Source of the DNA: Prevotellamassilia sp.
Lineage (GTDB): Bacteria > Bacteroidota > Bacteroidia > Bacteroidales > Bacteroidaceae
Assembly (NCBI GenBank): GCA_018383375.1
Contig: JAHAWW010000235.1
Coordinates: forward strand, 1 to 23,268
Length of the DNA: 23,268 nt
Reading direction: 5' to 3'
The notes below the pieces were generated by a model, which was not told the DNA's origin, searched no databases, and was given only the letters and a program-made list of their open reading frames with translations. Below are positions 7,173 through 15,008 of this stretch, piece by piece; within the stretch, counting starts at the first letter, position 1; every line of letters starts with the position of its first letter. A program made the position numbers and the translations under genes.

Positions 7173-7178
7173 AGGAGG
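7173..7178 (+). promoter_or_regulatory. Perfect Shine-Dalgarno sequence before rplF
   Basis: AGGAGG ends six bases before the rplF ATG at 7185, an ideal spacing. It is the only intergenic gene start in the window with a full-strength Shine-Dalgarno; the others sit in A-rich sequence, as expected in Bacteroidota, whose anti-Shine-Dalgarno is sequestered on the ribosome. It also settles the start, ruling out the in-frame upstream TTG at 7137. Confidence 0.75.
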
Positions 7179-7184
7179 AATAAC

Positions 7185-7754
7185 ATGTCAAGAATAGGTA
7201 AATTGCCGATTAACATCCCTGCAGGTGTCACTGTCACTCTGAAGGATAATGTAGTGTCTGTAAAAGGACCGAAGGGTGAATTAAGCCAAGCTGTTGATCC
7301 TTCTATCATCGTAAACATTGAAGACAACGTCATCACGTTCTCTATCGATGAGGCAAATGTAGATGTCAGCAACAAGCAGAAGCAGGCCTTCCATGGTCTT
7401 TACCGTGCCCTTGTCAACAACATGGTTGTTGGTGTATCGCAAGGCTACAAGAAAGAAATGGAGCTTGTTGGTGTAGGTTACCGTGTTTCAAACCAGGGCA
7501 ACATCGTTGAGTTTGCACTTGGTTACACTCACAGCATTTTCATCCAATTGCCGCCTGAAATCAAGGTAGAGACTAAGTCAGAAAGAAATAAGAACCCGTA
7601 CATTTGTCTGGAGTCTTGTGACAAGCAACTCCTCGGACTTGTTTGCGCTAAGATTCGTTCTTTCCGCAAGCCCGAGCCTTATAAAGGTAAAGGTATCTTG
7701 TTTGTTGGCGAACAGATTCGTCGCAAGTCTGGTAAGTCAGCAGGTGCAAAGTAA
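7185..7754 (+). CDS. rplF: 50S ribosomal protein L6 (uL6)
   Basis: 189 residues from the ATG at 7185 (MSRIGKLPINIPAGV). A longer frame reaches back into rpsH at a TTG, but the conserved N-terminus and the AGGAGG six bases upstream fix the start. L6 has two tandem alpha/beta domains near the sarcin-ricin loop and elongation-factor site. The second domain carries the family signature PEPYKGKGILFVGEQIRRKSGK near the C-terminus. Confidence 0.97.
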   Translation: MSRIGKLPINIPAGVTVTLKDNVVSVKGPKGELSQAVDPSIIVNIEDNVITFSIDEANVDVSNKQKQAFHGLYRALVNNMVVGVSQGYKKEMELVGVGYRVSNQGNIVEFALGYTHSIFIQLPPEIKVETKSERNKNPYICLESCDKQLLGLVCAKIRSFRKPEPYKGKGILFVGEQIRRKSGKSAGAK

Positions 7755-7771
7755 TTTAAGACGATAAGATT

Positions 7772-8116
7772 ATGACAACGAAAAAAGAACAAAGACGCCT
7801 CAAGATAAAATGTCGGGTACGTAATAAGGTATCTGGTACCGCCCAGTGCCCCCGCTTATCTGTATTCAGAAGCAACAAACAAATCTACGCACAGATTATC
7901 AACGACGAAACCGCTTCAACGCTCGTAGCTGCCTCTTCGCTTGGTATGGAAAAGATGCCTAAGAAAGAGCAGGCCGCCCAGGTAGGTGAGGCAGTCGCCA
8001 AGAAAGCCCTCGAAGCAGGCATCTCATCTGTGGTATTTGATCGTAATGGTTATCTCTATCACGGCCGTGTGAAAGAAGTAGCAGACGGCGCCCGTAAAGG
8101 AGGACTTAAATTCTAA
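7772..8116 (+). CDS. rplR: 50S ribosomal protein L18 (uL18)
   Basis: 114 residues. L18 binds 5S rRNA with L5. Family motifs are GTAQCPRLSVFRSNKQIYAQIIND and the C-terminal VVFDRNGYLYHGRVKEVADGARKGGLKF. The stop overlaps the upstream ATG candidate of rpsE (TAATG). The final Gly-Gly codons produce GGAGG, which lies too far from the rpsE start (12 bases or more) to be an obvious ribosome-binding site. Confidence 0.97.
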   Translation: MTTKKEQRRLKIKCRVRNKVSGTAQCPRLSVFRSNKQIYAQIINDETASTLVAASSLGMEKMPKKEQAAQVGEAVAKKALEAGISSVVFDRNGYLYHGRVKEVADGARKGGLKF

Positions 8117-8121
8117 TGATT

Positions 8122-8628
8122 ATGGCAAACAGAGTAATAGTAAACAACGAAGAATTAAAGGATAGACTCGTTGCTATCAATCGTGTAGTAAAAGTTACCA
8201 AGGGTGGTCGTACCTTCACATTTGCAGCCATCGTTGTAGTTGGTGACGGCAAAGGTGTCATCGGCTACGGTCTTGGTAAGGCCGGCGAAGTTACCGCTGC
8301 CATTGCCAAAGGTGTAGAAGCTGCCAAGAAAAACTTGGTCAAGGTTCCTGTAATCAAAGGCACTGTGCCCCACGAGCAAACCGCACACTTCGGTGGTGCT
8401 GAGGTCATCATCCTCCCCGCTTCTGAGGGTACTGGTGTTGTAGCCGGTGGCGCTATGCGTGCCGTGCTCGAGAGCGTCGGCATCAAGGATGTTTTGGCCA
8501 AGTCAAAAGGTTCTTCCAACCCCCACAACTTGGTAAAGGCTACCATCCTCGCTCTGAGCGAGATGCGCGATGCCCGCACTGTGGCTCAGCATCGTGGTAT
8601 TTCTATGGAAAAAGTATTCAGAGGATAA
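8122..8628 (+). CDS. rpsE: 30S ribosomal protein S5 (uS5)
   Basis: 168 residues from the ATG at 8122 (MANRVIVNNEELKDRLVAINRV). A start at 8116, overlapping the rplR stop, would add two residues and cannot be excluded. S5 contributes to decoding accuracy at the mRNA entry. The double-stranded RNA-binding-like N-terminal domain has VVKVTKGGRTFTFAAIVVVGDG, and the C-terminal domain has GTGVVAGGAMRAVLESVGIKDVLAKS. Both match the family closely. Confidence 0.97.
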   Translation: MANRVIVNNEELKDRLVAINRVVKVTKGGRTFTFAAIVVVGDGKGVIGYGLGKAGEVTAAIAKGVEAAKKNLVKVPVIKGTVPHEQTAHFGGAEVIILPASEGTGVVAGGAMRAVLESVGIKDVLAKSKGSSNPHNLVKATILALSEMRDARTVAQHRGISMEKVFRG

Positions 8629-8635
8629 TAACGAT

Positions 8636-8812
8636 ATGGCAACGATAAAGATTAAGCAAACCAAGAGCAGAATCGGTGCTCCCATCGATCAGAAAAGAAC
8701 GCTCGATGCCCTGGGCCTTACCAAAATGAATCGTATCGTCGAAGTCGAAGATTCAGCATCACTCCGTGGTATGTTGCGTAAGGTTCACCATTTGATAACG
8801 ATCGTAGACTAA
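8636..8812 (+). CDS. rpmD: 50S ribosomal protein L30 (uL30)
   Basis: 58 residues from the ATG at 8636 (MATIKIKQTKSRIGAP). The open frame extends further upstream into rpsE, but that extension has no similarity to L30. The protein is a single ferredoxin-like domain bound to 23S rRNA. QKRTLDALGLTKMNRIVEVED is the family signature. It lies seven bases after rpsE. Confidence 0.96.
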   Translation: MATIKIKQTKSRIGAPIDQKRTLDALGLTKMNRIVEVEDSASLRGMLRKVHHLITIVD

Positions 8813-8833
8813 TCCATTAATTCAACGAAAGTC

Positions 8834-9280
8834 ATGAAATTACATACTTTAAAACCTGCTGCAGGTTCAACCCACACACGTAAACGCATTGGTCGTGGTC
8901 CCGGCTCTGGCATGGGCGGCACCTCTACGCGTGGTCATAAGGGTGCCAAGCAGCGTTCAGGTTACAGCAAGAAGATTGGTTTTGAAGGTGGTCAGATGCC
9001 TTTGCAGCGTCGTCTGCCCAAGTTCGGCTTCAAAAACATCAACCGTGTTGAATACAAAGCCATCAATTTGGCCACTCTTCAGGCTTTGGCCGAAGCTAAG
9101 GGTCTCACCAAGATTGGTGTTGACGAACTCGTAGCCGCAGGCTTCGTGTCACCCAAGCACTTGGTTAAAATCCTGGCTACTGGCGAACTTACCGCCAAGC
9201 TGTCTGTAGAGGCTCACGCCTTCTCTAAGAGCGCCGAGGCTGCTATCGTCGCAGCTGGTGGCACCGCAACTGTAATCTAA
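8834..9280 (+). CDS. rplO: 50S ribosomal protein L15 (uL15)
   Basis: 148 residues. L15 is a late assembly protein with a long basic glycine-rich N-terminal extension (RKRIGRGPGSGMGGTSTRGHKG, then QRSGYSKKIGFEGGQMPLQRRLPKFGF) that threads into 23S rRNA, and a globular C-terminal domain. It is 21 bases after rpmD and 13 bases before secY. Confidence 0.97.
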   Translation: MKLHTLKPAAGSTHTRKRIGRGPGSGMGGTSTRGHKGAKQRSGYSKKIGFEGGQMPLQRRLPKFGFKNINRVEYKAINLATLQALAEAKGLTKIGVDELVAAGFVSPKHLVKILATGELTAKLSVEAHAFSKSAEAAIVAAGGTATVI

Positions 9281-9293
9281 AAGTCTCCCTTAA

Positions 9294-10637
9294 ATGAAAA
9301 AAATCATCGAGACGATAAAGAGCATTTGGAGAATTGAGGATTTGAAATCTCGAATCCTCATCACTCTCCTTTTTGTGCTCGTCTATCGTTTTGGCTCGTT
9401 CATTGTGTTGCCAGGCATCGATCCGGGTCCTGAGGGCCTTCTTGCCTTGCGCGACCAGACCGACGACGGCCTGATGTCCCTGCTGAATATGTTCTCGGGT
9501 GGTGCATTCTCAAATGCCTCCGTTTTCGCTTTGGGTATTATGCCCTATATTTCAGCTTCGATTGTCATCCAGTTGTTGGCCATCGCTGTGCCTTATTTCC
9601 AGAAGATGCAGCGTGAGGGCGAAAGCGGTCGACGCAAAATCAACCAATACACCCGCTATCTGACCATTGCCATTTTGGTGTTCCAGGCTCCGGCCTACCT
9701 CATCAATCTTCACAACACCGTGGGCAATGCGTTCAAGGTTGAGATGGGCATGTCGTTCATCATCACCTCGACCATTATCATGGCAGCCGGCAGTATGTTC
9801 ATTCTTTGGCTCGGTGAGCGCATCACCGACAAAGGTGTGGGCAATGGTGTGTCGTTGATTATTATGATTGGTATTATTGCCCGTCTTCCCGAGGCTTTGG
9901 GTCAAGAGTTTGTCAATGCTCTTTCGGCCAGCCAGGGTGGTGGACTTGTGAAGTTCCTTTTCGAGATTATCGCCTTGCTCTTTGTTATGGCATTGGCCAT
10001 CCTTCTCGTCAAGGCCACCCGCAAGGTGCCCGTGCAATATGCCAAACGCATTGAAGGTGGTCGCCAGTTGGGCGGTGCACGTCAGTACATCCCCTTGAAG
10101 CTCTTTGCCGCCAACGTAATGCCTATCATTTTTGCTCAGGCTATTATGTTCATTCCTCTCACCATTGTGTCTACCAGCACCAATGTGAGTGGTTTTTGGC
10201 TCAGCTTCCGTGACCACACCAGTGTTGCCTACAATGTAGTTTTGGTTGTGCTTATCATCGCATTCACCTATTTCTACACGGCAATCACGCTCAATCCCGT
10301 TCAGATGGCCGAAGATATGAAGCGCAACAACGGTTTCATTCCCGGTGTTAAACCCGGCAAACCGACGGCCGATTATCTCGACACCGTAATGTCTCGTATC
10401 CTGTTGCCCGGTTCGCTGTTCATCTCGCTGATTGCCATCCTGCCCGCCTTTGCAGGCGTGTTTGGCGTTAGTCAGGGCTTTGCACAGTTCTTTGGTGGCA
10501 CCTCTCTTTTGATTTTGGTCGGTGTTGTGCTCGACACGCTCCAACAAATAAAGAGTCACATTCAAGTGAGAGGCTACGATGGCCTTCTGGTATCCGGTCA
10601 TGCACGTTCTCATTCAGGTCGTCTTTCCGCCTATTGA
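9294..10637 (+). CDS. secY: Preprotein translocase subunit SecY
   Basis: 447 residues, usual for SecY. It is the membrane channel of the Sec translocon, working with SecE, SecG and SecA. About ten hydrophobic segments are visible, starting near residue 22. The N-terminal region has LPGIDP and FSGGAFSNASVFALGIMPYISASI (plug and TM2 region), and SYQF-type motifs are replaced by VPYFQKMQREGESGRRKIN. The cytosolic loop has KVPVQYAKR, and the late segment PVQMAEDMKRNNGFIPGVKPGKPTADYL is typical. Placement between rplO and map is conserved in Bacteroidota. Confidence 0.98.
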   Translation: MKKIIETIKSIWRIEDLKSRILITLLFVLVYRFGSFIVLPGIDPGPEGLLALRDQTDDGLMSLLNMFSGGAFSNASVFALGIMPYISASIVIQLLAIAVPYFQKMQREGESGRRKINQYTRYLTIAILVFQAPAYLINLHNTVGNAFKVEMGMSFIITSTIIMAAGSMFILWLGERITDKGVGNGVSLIIMIGIIARLPEALGQEFVNALSASQGGGLVKFLFEIIALLFVMALAILLVKATRKVPVQYAKRIEGGRQLGGARQYIPLKLFAANVMPIIFAQAIMFIPLTIVSTSTNVSGFWLSFRDHTSVAYNVVLVVLIIAFTYFYTAITLNPVQMAEDMKRNNGFIPGVKPGKPTADYLDTVMSRILLPGSLFISLIAILPAFAGVFGVSQGFAQFFGGTSLLILVGVVLDTLQQIKSHIQVRGYDGLLVSGHARSHSGRLSAY

Positions 10638-10646
10638 TAAGCGAGG

Positions 10647-11441
10647 ATGATTTATCTGAAGACAAACGATGAAATAGAGTTGTTGCGCAAGGCCAACTTG
10701 TTGGTAAGCGCAACACTCACCGAAATAGCAAAAGTCATCCGTCCGGGTTTGACCACTCGTCAGTTGGATCGGTTGGCAGAGGCCTTTATCCGCGACCACG
10801 GGGCCACGCCCACTTTCAAGGGCTTCCCCAACCCCTATGGCCCGGCTTTTCCCGCCTCAATTTGCACATCAGTCAATCATGTTGTCGTTCATGGCATCCC
10901 CAACGACGTGCCTCTCAAAGAGGGCGATATCGTTTCGGTAGATTGCGGTGTATCACTTAATGGTTTTTGCGGTGACTCTTGCTACACATTTTGTGTGGGT
11001 GAAGTCAAGTCCGAGGTCAAGCAACTCCTTGCCACAACAAAGGAAGCCCTTTATAAAGGTATTGAGCAAGCCATCGTTGGGCATCGCATTGGCCATATCG
11101 GCCACGCCATCCAGACCCATTGCGAGCAGCAGGGCTACGGCGTAGTCCGTGAATTAGTTGGTCACGGTATAGGTCACGAAATGCATGAAGACCCGCAGGT
11201 GCCCAACTATGGTAGTACAACCAGCGGTCCGGAAATCAAAAATGGTCTTTGCATTGCCATCGAGCCCATGATTACACAAGGCAGTCACAAAATAGGGCTG
11301 CTCCCCGACAAATGGGGAATTGTCACCCTCGATGGCCGCATGGCTGCTCATTTCGAGCACACCATCGCCATCTACGACGGCAAACCACACCTTATGTCAT
11401 CGTTTGACACCATCGAACAAATCGAAATTCAGAAGAGATAA
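10647..11441 (+). CDS. map: Methionine aminopeptidase, type I
   Basis: 264 residues, standard type Ia length with no N-terminal zinc-finger extension. It removes the initiator methionine from nascent cytosolic proteins. The pita-bread metal ligands align as Asp99 (VSVDCGV), Asp110 (CGDSCYT), His173 (VGHGIG), Glu206 (AIEPM) and Glu237 (HFEHTIAI). His82 (VHGIP) is the substrate-binding histidine. The gene begins 9 bases after secY and ends 3 bases before infA, an arrangement common in Bacteroidota. Confidence 0.97.
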   Translation: MIYLKTNDEIELLRKANLLVSATLTEIAKVIRPGLTTRQLDRLAEAFIRDHGATPTFKGFPNPYGPAFPASICTSVNHVVVHGIPNDVPLKEGDIVSVDCGVSLNGFCGDSCYTFCVGEVKSEVKQLLATTKEALYKGIEQAIVGHRIGHIGHAIQTHCEQQGYGVVRELVGHGIGHEMHEDPQVPNYGSTTSGPEIKNGLCIAIEPMITQGSHKIGLLPDKWGIVTLDGRMAAHFEHTIAIYDGKPHLMSSFDTIEQIEIQKR

Positions 11442-11444
11442 ATT

Positions 11445-11663
11445 ATGGCCAAACAGTCTGCAATAGAACAAGACGGCGTCATCGTTGAAGCCTTAAGCAA
11501 CGCCATGTTTCGCGTTGAACTGGAAAACGGTCACGAAATCACCGCACATATCTCCGGCAAGATGAGAATGCATTATATCAAAATTCTCCCCGGTGATAAG
11601 GTGAAAGTAGAAATGAGTCCGTATGACCTTTCAAAAGGCCGCATCGTGTTTAGATACAAATAA
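11445..11663 (+). CDS. infA: Translation initiation factor IF-1
   Basis: 72 residues, exactly the family length. IF-1 is a small OB-fold (S1-like) protein that occupies the ribosomal A site during initiation. The sequence contains GVIVEALSNAMFRVELENGHEITAHISGKMRMHYIKILPGDKV, the conserved core, and ends in GRIVFRYK. The ATG is three bases after the map stop. Confidence 0.98.
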   Translation: MAKQSAIEQDGVIVEALSNAMFRVELENGHEITAHISGKMRMHYIKILPGDKVKVEMSPYDLSKGRIVFRYK

Positions 11664-11675
11664 ATTATATCAGAT

Positions 11676-11792
11676 ATGAAGACAAGAGCATCTTTGAAGA
11701 AGCGTTCAGCCGACTGCAAGATTGTGCGTCGCAAGGGACGTCTGTTCGTGATTAACAAGAAAAACCCCAAGATGAAAATGCGTCAGGGTTAA
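11676..11792 (+). CDS. rpmJ: 50S ribosomal protein L36, zinc-free form (bL36)
   Basis: 38 residues (MKTRASLKKRSADCKIVRRKG, then RLFVINKKNPKMKMRQG). It is short and easily missed. The zinc-binding form has three Cys and one His; here only Cys14 remains, so this is the zinc-independent type. It sits 12 bases after infA and 31 bases before rpsM, the conserved position between the spc-type and alpha-type blocks. Confidence 0.96.
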   Translation: MKTRASLKKRSADCKIVRRKGRLFVINKKNPKMKMRQG

Positions 11793-11823
11793 ACAAAAAT
11801 CGCATAACAACTCAAATTAGTAT

Positions 11824-12204
11824 ATGGCAATAAGAATTGTTGGTGTTGATTTGCCTCAAAACAAGAGAGGTGAAATCGCCTTGACCTATATTTTTGGTAT
11901 AGGTCGCAGTAGCTCGGCTAAGATTTTAGACAAAGCCGGCGTAGACAGGGATCTTAAAGTTAAGGATTGGACCGATGACCAAGCCGCAAAGATTCGTCAA
12001 ATCATCGGAGCTGAATACAAAGTCGAGGGTGACCTCCGCTCTGAGATTCAGATGAACATCAAACGCCTTATGGACATCGGCTGTTATCGTGGTGTACGTC
12101 ACCGTATCGGTTTGCCCGTACGTGGTCAGAGCACGAAAAACAACGCCCGCACCCGCAAGGGCCGCAAGAAGACAGTCGCTAACAAGAAAAAAGCTACCAA
12201 ATAA
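11824..12204 (+). CDS. rpsM: 30S ribosomal protein S13 (uS13)
   Basis: 126 residues. S13 forms intersubunit bridges and contacts the P-site tRNA through its basic tail. The N-terminus MAIRIVGVDLPQNKRGEIALTYIFGIGRSSSAKIL and the C-terminal GCYRGVRHRIGLPVRGQSTKNNARTRKGRKK are diagnostic, ending in a lysine-rich tail. It is 31 bases after rpmJ, a likely alpha-block start, but no separate promoter is evident. Confidence 0.98.
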   Translation: MAIRIVGVDLPQNKRGEIALTYIFGIGRSSSAKILDKAGVDRDLKVKDWTDDQAAKIRQIIGAEYKVEGDLRSEIQMNIKRLMDIGCYRGVRHRIGLPVRGQSTKNNARTRKGRKKTVANKKKATK

Positions 12205-12216
12205 TAAATAACGAAT

Positions 12217-12606
12217 ATGGCAAAGAAAACAGTTGCAGCTAAGAAGCGTAACGTAAAGGTTGACGCCGTTGGTCAGCTCCACGTTCACAGCTCATTCAAC
12301 AATATCATCGTGTCTTTGGCCAACAGCGAGGGTCAGATTATTTCTTGGTCTTCTGCCGGTAAGATGGGTTTCCGTGGCTCTAAAAAGAACACCCCCTACG
12401 CCGCTCAGATGGCCGCCCAAGACTGCGCAAAGGTAGCTTATGATTTAGGTCTCCGCAAGGTGAAGGCTTATGTAAAAGGTCCGGGCAATGGCCGCGAGTC
12501 TGCCATCCGTGCCTGTCATGGTGCCGGCATTGAGGTAACCGAGATTATCGACGTTACTCCGCTGCCCCACAATGGCTGCCGTCCTCCCAAACGCAGAAGA
12601 GTATAA
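12217..12606 (+). CDS. rpsK: 30S ribosomal protein S11 (uS11)
   Basis: 129 residues, standard. S11 forms part of the mRNA exit cleft on the platform. Signature stretches include HVHSSFNNIIVSLANSEGQIISWSSAGKMGFRGSKKNTPYAAQMAA and the C-terminal IEVTEIIDVTPLPHNGCRPPKRRRV. It lies 12 bases after rpsM. Confidence 0.98.
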   Translation: MAKKTVAAKKRNVKVDAVGQLHVHSSFNNIIVSLANSEGQIISWSSAGKMGFRGSKKNTPYAAQMAAQDCAKVAYDLGLRKVKAYVKGPGNGRESAIRACHGAGIEVTEIIDVTPLPHNGCRPPKRRRV

Positions 12607-12639
12607 TTTTTCATCCTAACGCTTTAATTAGAAATCAAT

Positions 12640-13248
12640 ATGGCAAGATATATTGGACCCAAGTCACGTATTGCCCGCCGTTTCGGAGAGGCTATCTATG
12701 GACCTGACAAAGTGCTTTCAAAACGCAACTTCCCTCCCGGCCAGCACGGAAACTCACGTCGTCGCAAGACCTCTGAATATGGTATCATGTTGGCAGAGAA
12801 GCAGAAAGCCAAATACACCTATGGTGTGCTCGAGAAGCAATTCCGCAATCTCTTTGAGAAAGCCTCACGTCAGAGCGGTATTACCGGTGAGTTGCTTTTG
12901 CAGGCCCTCGAATGCCGTCTCGACAATGTGGTATATCGTCTTGGCATCGCTCCCACTCGTGCCGCAGCTCGTCAGCTTGTAAGTCACAAGCACATCACCG
13001 TCGATGGCAAAGTGGTCAACATCGCTTCTTTCAGCGTCAAGCCCGGCCAGATTGTTGGTGTTCGTGAGCGCTCTAAGTCACTCGAAGTGATTGCTGACGC
13101 CCTCGCCGGTTTCAACCACAGCAAATATCCCTGGATTGAATGGGATGAGTCAGCCAAAGCCGGTAAGTTCCTCCACAAGCCCGAACGTGCCGACATTCCT
13201 GAAAACATCAAGGAACAGCTGATTGTCGAGTTGTACTCTAAAAACTAA
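12640..13248 (+). CDS. rpsD: 30S ribosomal protein S4, zinc-free form (uS4)
   Basis: 202 residues. S4 nucleates 5'-domain assembly of the 30S subunit and affects decoding fidelity; in E. coli it represses the alpha operon. The N-terminal region (MARYIGPKSRIARRFGEAIYG) lacks the Cys cluster of zinc-binding S4. The S4 RNA-binding domain shows ECRLDNVVYRLGIAPTRAAARQLVSHKHITVDGKVVNIASF. The 33-base gap before it has no obvious structure. Confidence 0.98.
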   Translation: MARYIGPKSRIARRFGEAIYGPDKVLSKRNFPPGQHGNSRRRKTSEYGIMLAEKQKAKYTYGVLEKQFRNLFEKASRQSGITGELLLQALECRLDNVVYRLGIAPTRAAARQLVSHKHITVDGKVVNIASFSVKPGQIVGVRERSKSLEVIADALAGFNHSKYPWIEWDESAKAGKFLHKPERADIPENIKEQLIVELYSKN

Positions 13249-13265
13249 TTAAAAATCGGAATTTC

Positions 13266-14258
13266 ATGGCGATATTAGCATTTCAAAAACCTGACAAGGT
13301 CATCATGCTCGAAAACACGGCAACGTTTGGAAAGTTCGAATTCCGTCCGTTGGAGCCTGGTTTCGGCACGACGATTGGAAATGCGTTGCGTCGCATCCTC
13401 CTCTCTTCGCTTGAAGGCTTTGCCATCAACACCATCAAGATTGCCGGTGTTGAACACGAATTCGCCTCGGTTCCGGGAGTGCGTGACGATGTAACGAACA
13501 TCATTCTCAACTTGAAGCAAGTGCGCTTCAAACAGTTGGTGGAAGAATTTGAAACAGAGAAGGTAACTCTCACCGTGTCCAATACCGAGGTCTTTAAGGC
13601 CGGCGACATCAACAAAGAGCTTACCGGATTTGAAGTGTTAAATCCCGAATTGGTGATTTGTCATCTCGATTCAAAAGCCACAATGCAAATCGAACTGACC
13701 ATCAACAAGGGCCGTGGCTACGTCCCCGCTGATGAGAACAGAGAGTTTTGCCCCGATGTTCACACCATTCCCATCGATTCGATTTACACCCCTATCCGCA
13801 ACGTGAAATACACCGTCGAGCCCTACCGTGTCGAGCAAAAGACCGACTACGATAAACTCGTCTTGGAAATCACCACGGATGGTTCCATTCAGCCCAAAGA
13901 AGCACTTAAAGAGGCCGCAAAAATCCTCATCCATCACTTCATGCTCTTCTCCGACGAGAAGATCACCATCGACGACTCCGCCGATTTGGAAAATGAAGAG
14001 TTCGACGAGGAAGTTTTGAGAATGCGTCAGCTCCTCAAGACCAAACTCTCAGACATGAACCTCTCCGTTCGTGCCCTCAACTGCCTCAAGGCAGCCGATG
14101 TTGAAACACTCGGCGACCTCGTACAGTTTAACAAAAACGACCTCCTCAAGTTCCGCAACTTTGGTAAGAAATCGCTCACTGAGCTTGATGATTTGCTCGA
14201 GAGTCTGAATCTGTCGTTTGGAACCGACATTACCAAGTATAACTTAGATAAAGATTAA
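13266..14258 (+). CDS. rpoA: DNA-directed RNA polymerase subunit alpha
   Basis: 330 residues, full length. The N-terminal dimerisation and assembly domain covers about residues 1-230 (LEPGFGTTIGNALRRILLSSLEG at about 29-51; IDSIYTPIRNVKYTVEPYRV at about 170-189). An acidic linker (DSADLENEEFDEE) leads to the C-terminal domain from about residue 255. Arg269 and Asn272 in LSVRALNCLKAAD, and GKKS at 300-303, correspond to the DNA (UP-element) contacting residues of E. coli alpha. It stands between rpsD and rplQ, as in most bacteria. Confidence 0.98.
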   Translation: MAILAFQKPDKVIMLENTATFGKFEFRPLEPGFGTTIGNALRRILLSSLEGFAINTIKIAGVEHEFASVPGVRDDVTNIILNLKQVRFKQLVEEFETEKVTLTVSNTEVFKAGDINKELTGFEVLNPELVICHLDSKATMQIELTINKGRGYVPADENREFCPDVHTIPIDSIYTPIRNVKYTVEPYRVEQKTDYDKLVLEITTDGSIQPKEALKEAAKILIHHFMLFSDEKITIDDSADLENEEFDEEVLRMRQLLKTKLSDMNLSVRALNCLKAADVETLGDLVQFNKNDLLKFRNFGKKSLTELDDLLESLNLSFGTDITKYNLDKD

Positions 14259-14263
14259 TTCTA

Positions 14264-14752
14264 ATGAGACACAATAAAAAATTCAACCATCTGAGTCGTA
14301 CTGCTTCTCACCGTGCAGCCCTGTTGTCCAACATGGCCTGCTCGTTGATCAAGCACAAAAGAATCACTACGACTCTCGCCAAGGCTAAGGCCTTGAAACA
14401 ATATGTAGAGCCGCTTATCACCAAGTCAAAGAACGACACCACCAACTCTCGTCGTGTTGTCTTCAGCTACCTCCAAGATAAGTATGCTGTGACCGAACTC
14501 TTCCAGGAAATCTCTGTCAAGGTCGCCGATCGTCCGGGTGGTTACACTCGTATCCTCAAGACCGGTTTCCGTCAGAGCGATGGTGCTGATATGTGTATCA
14601 TCGAGTTGGTAGACTACAACGAGAACATGGCCAAGACGGCTAAAAAAGCCACCCGTACCCGTCGTTCACGTCGTTCTGCCGCCGCCGAAGCACCTGCTGC
14701 CGAGGCCGCTCAGACCGAAGCACCTGCCGAAGAGGCTCCCAAGGCTGAATAA
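14264..14752 (+). CDS. rplQ: 50S ribosomal protein L17 (bL17) with acidic tail
   Basis: 162 residues; about the first 116 form the conserved L17 domain (MRHNKKFNHLSRTASHRAALLSNMA, and KTGFRQSDGADMCIIELVDYN). A basic patch (KKATRTRRSRRS) and then a low-complexity Ala/Glu/Pro tail follow. Such tails are common in Bacteroidota L17 and probably variable. This is the last gene of the ribosomal block; a strong terminator begins 23 bases after its stop. Confidence 0.97.
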   Translation: MRHNKKFNHLSRTASHRAALLSNMACSLIKHKRITTTLAKAKALKQYVEPLITKSKNDTTNSRRVVFSYLQDKYAVTELFQEISVKVADRPGGYTRILKTGFRQSDGADMCIIELVDYNENMAKTAKKATRTRRSRRSAAAEAPAAEAAQTEAPAEEAPKAE

Positions 14753-14774
14753 TCTTATTGGCCTCAATAATCTT

Positions 14775-14807
14775 AAAAGCGCGTCGAACCTTTCGGCGCG
14801 CTTTTTT
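14775..14807 (+). terminator. Intrinsic terminator of the ribosomal operon
   Basis: AAAAGCGCG at 14775-14783 pairs with CGCGCTTTT at 14797-14805. An inner CGAA / TTCG stem (14785-14788 and 14792-14795) makes a near-continuous hairpin with a 3-nt loop. A run of six T at 14802-14807 follows. Confidence 0.92.
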
Positions 14808-15008
14808 GTTGTATAAAGACGACATCTGCCCGTTCTCATAACCAGTTGATGGTGCAAATACCCCCTAATATCGATAGATAAACAAAAATTTAACAACCGG
14901 GGGTAGTTGATGTCTTTTTTTAATAAATTTGCCGGTATAAAGAAGAATTTATGCAAGGCTTAGCCTCAATCGGCCTTGTTCGATATTTCATCTAATCACT
15001 GTTTACTT
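14808..15008. other. AT-rich upstream region of the LRR gene
   Basis: About 200 bases without a gene. TACCCCC at 14859-14865 and GGGGGTA at 14899-14905 form a perfect 7-bp inverted repeat around a 33-base AT-rich centre. TAAATTTG at 14924-14931 fits the -7 consensus, but the nearest TTG (14907-14909) is only 14 bases upstream, too close for a good -33 element. The inverted repeat just upstream could be an operator; this is a guess. Confidence 0.35.

Noticed and set aside
7137..7184. N-terminal extension of L6 from an upstream TTG
   Set aside because: It overlaps rpsH, is not similar to L6, and an ideal Shine-Dalgarno precedes the ATG at 7185.
9552..10613. 353-codon open frame on the minus strand across secY
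   Set aside because: Exactly antisense to a conserved gene, with no recognisable domain, and rich in His/Asn/Gly/Glu as expected from the complement of hydrophobic codons. It is a shadow.
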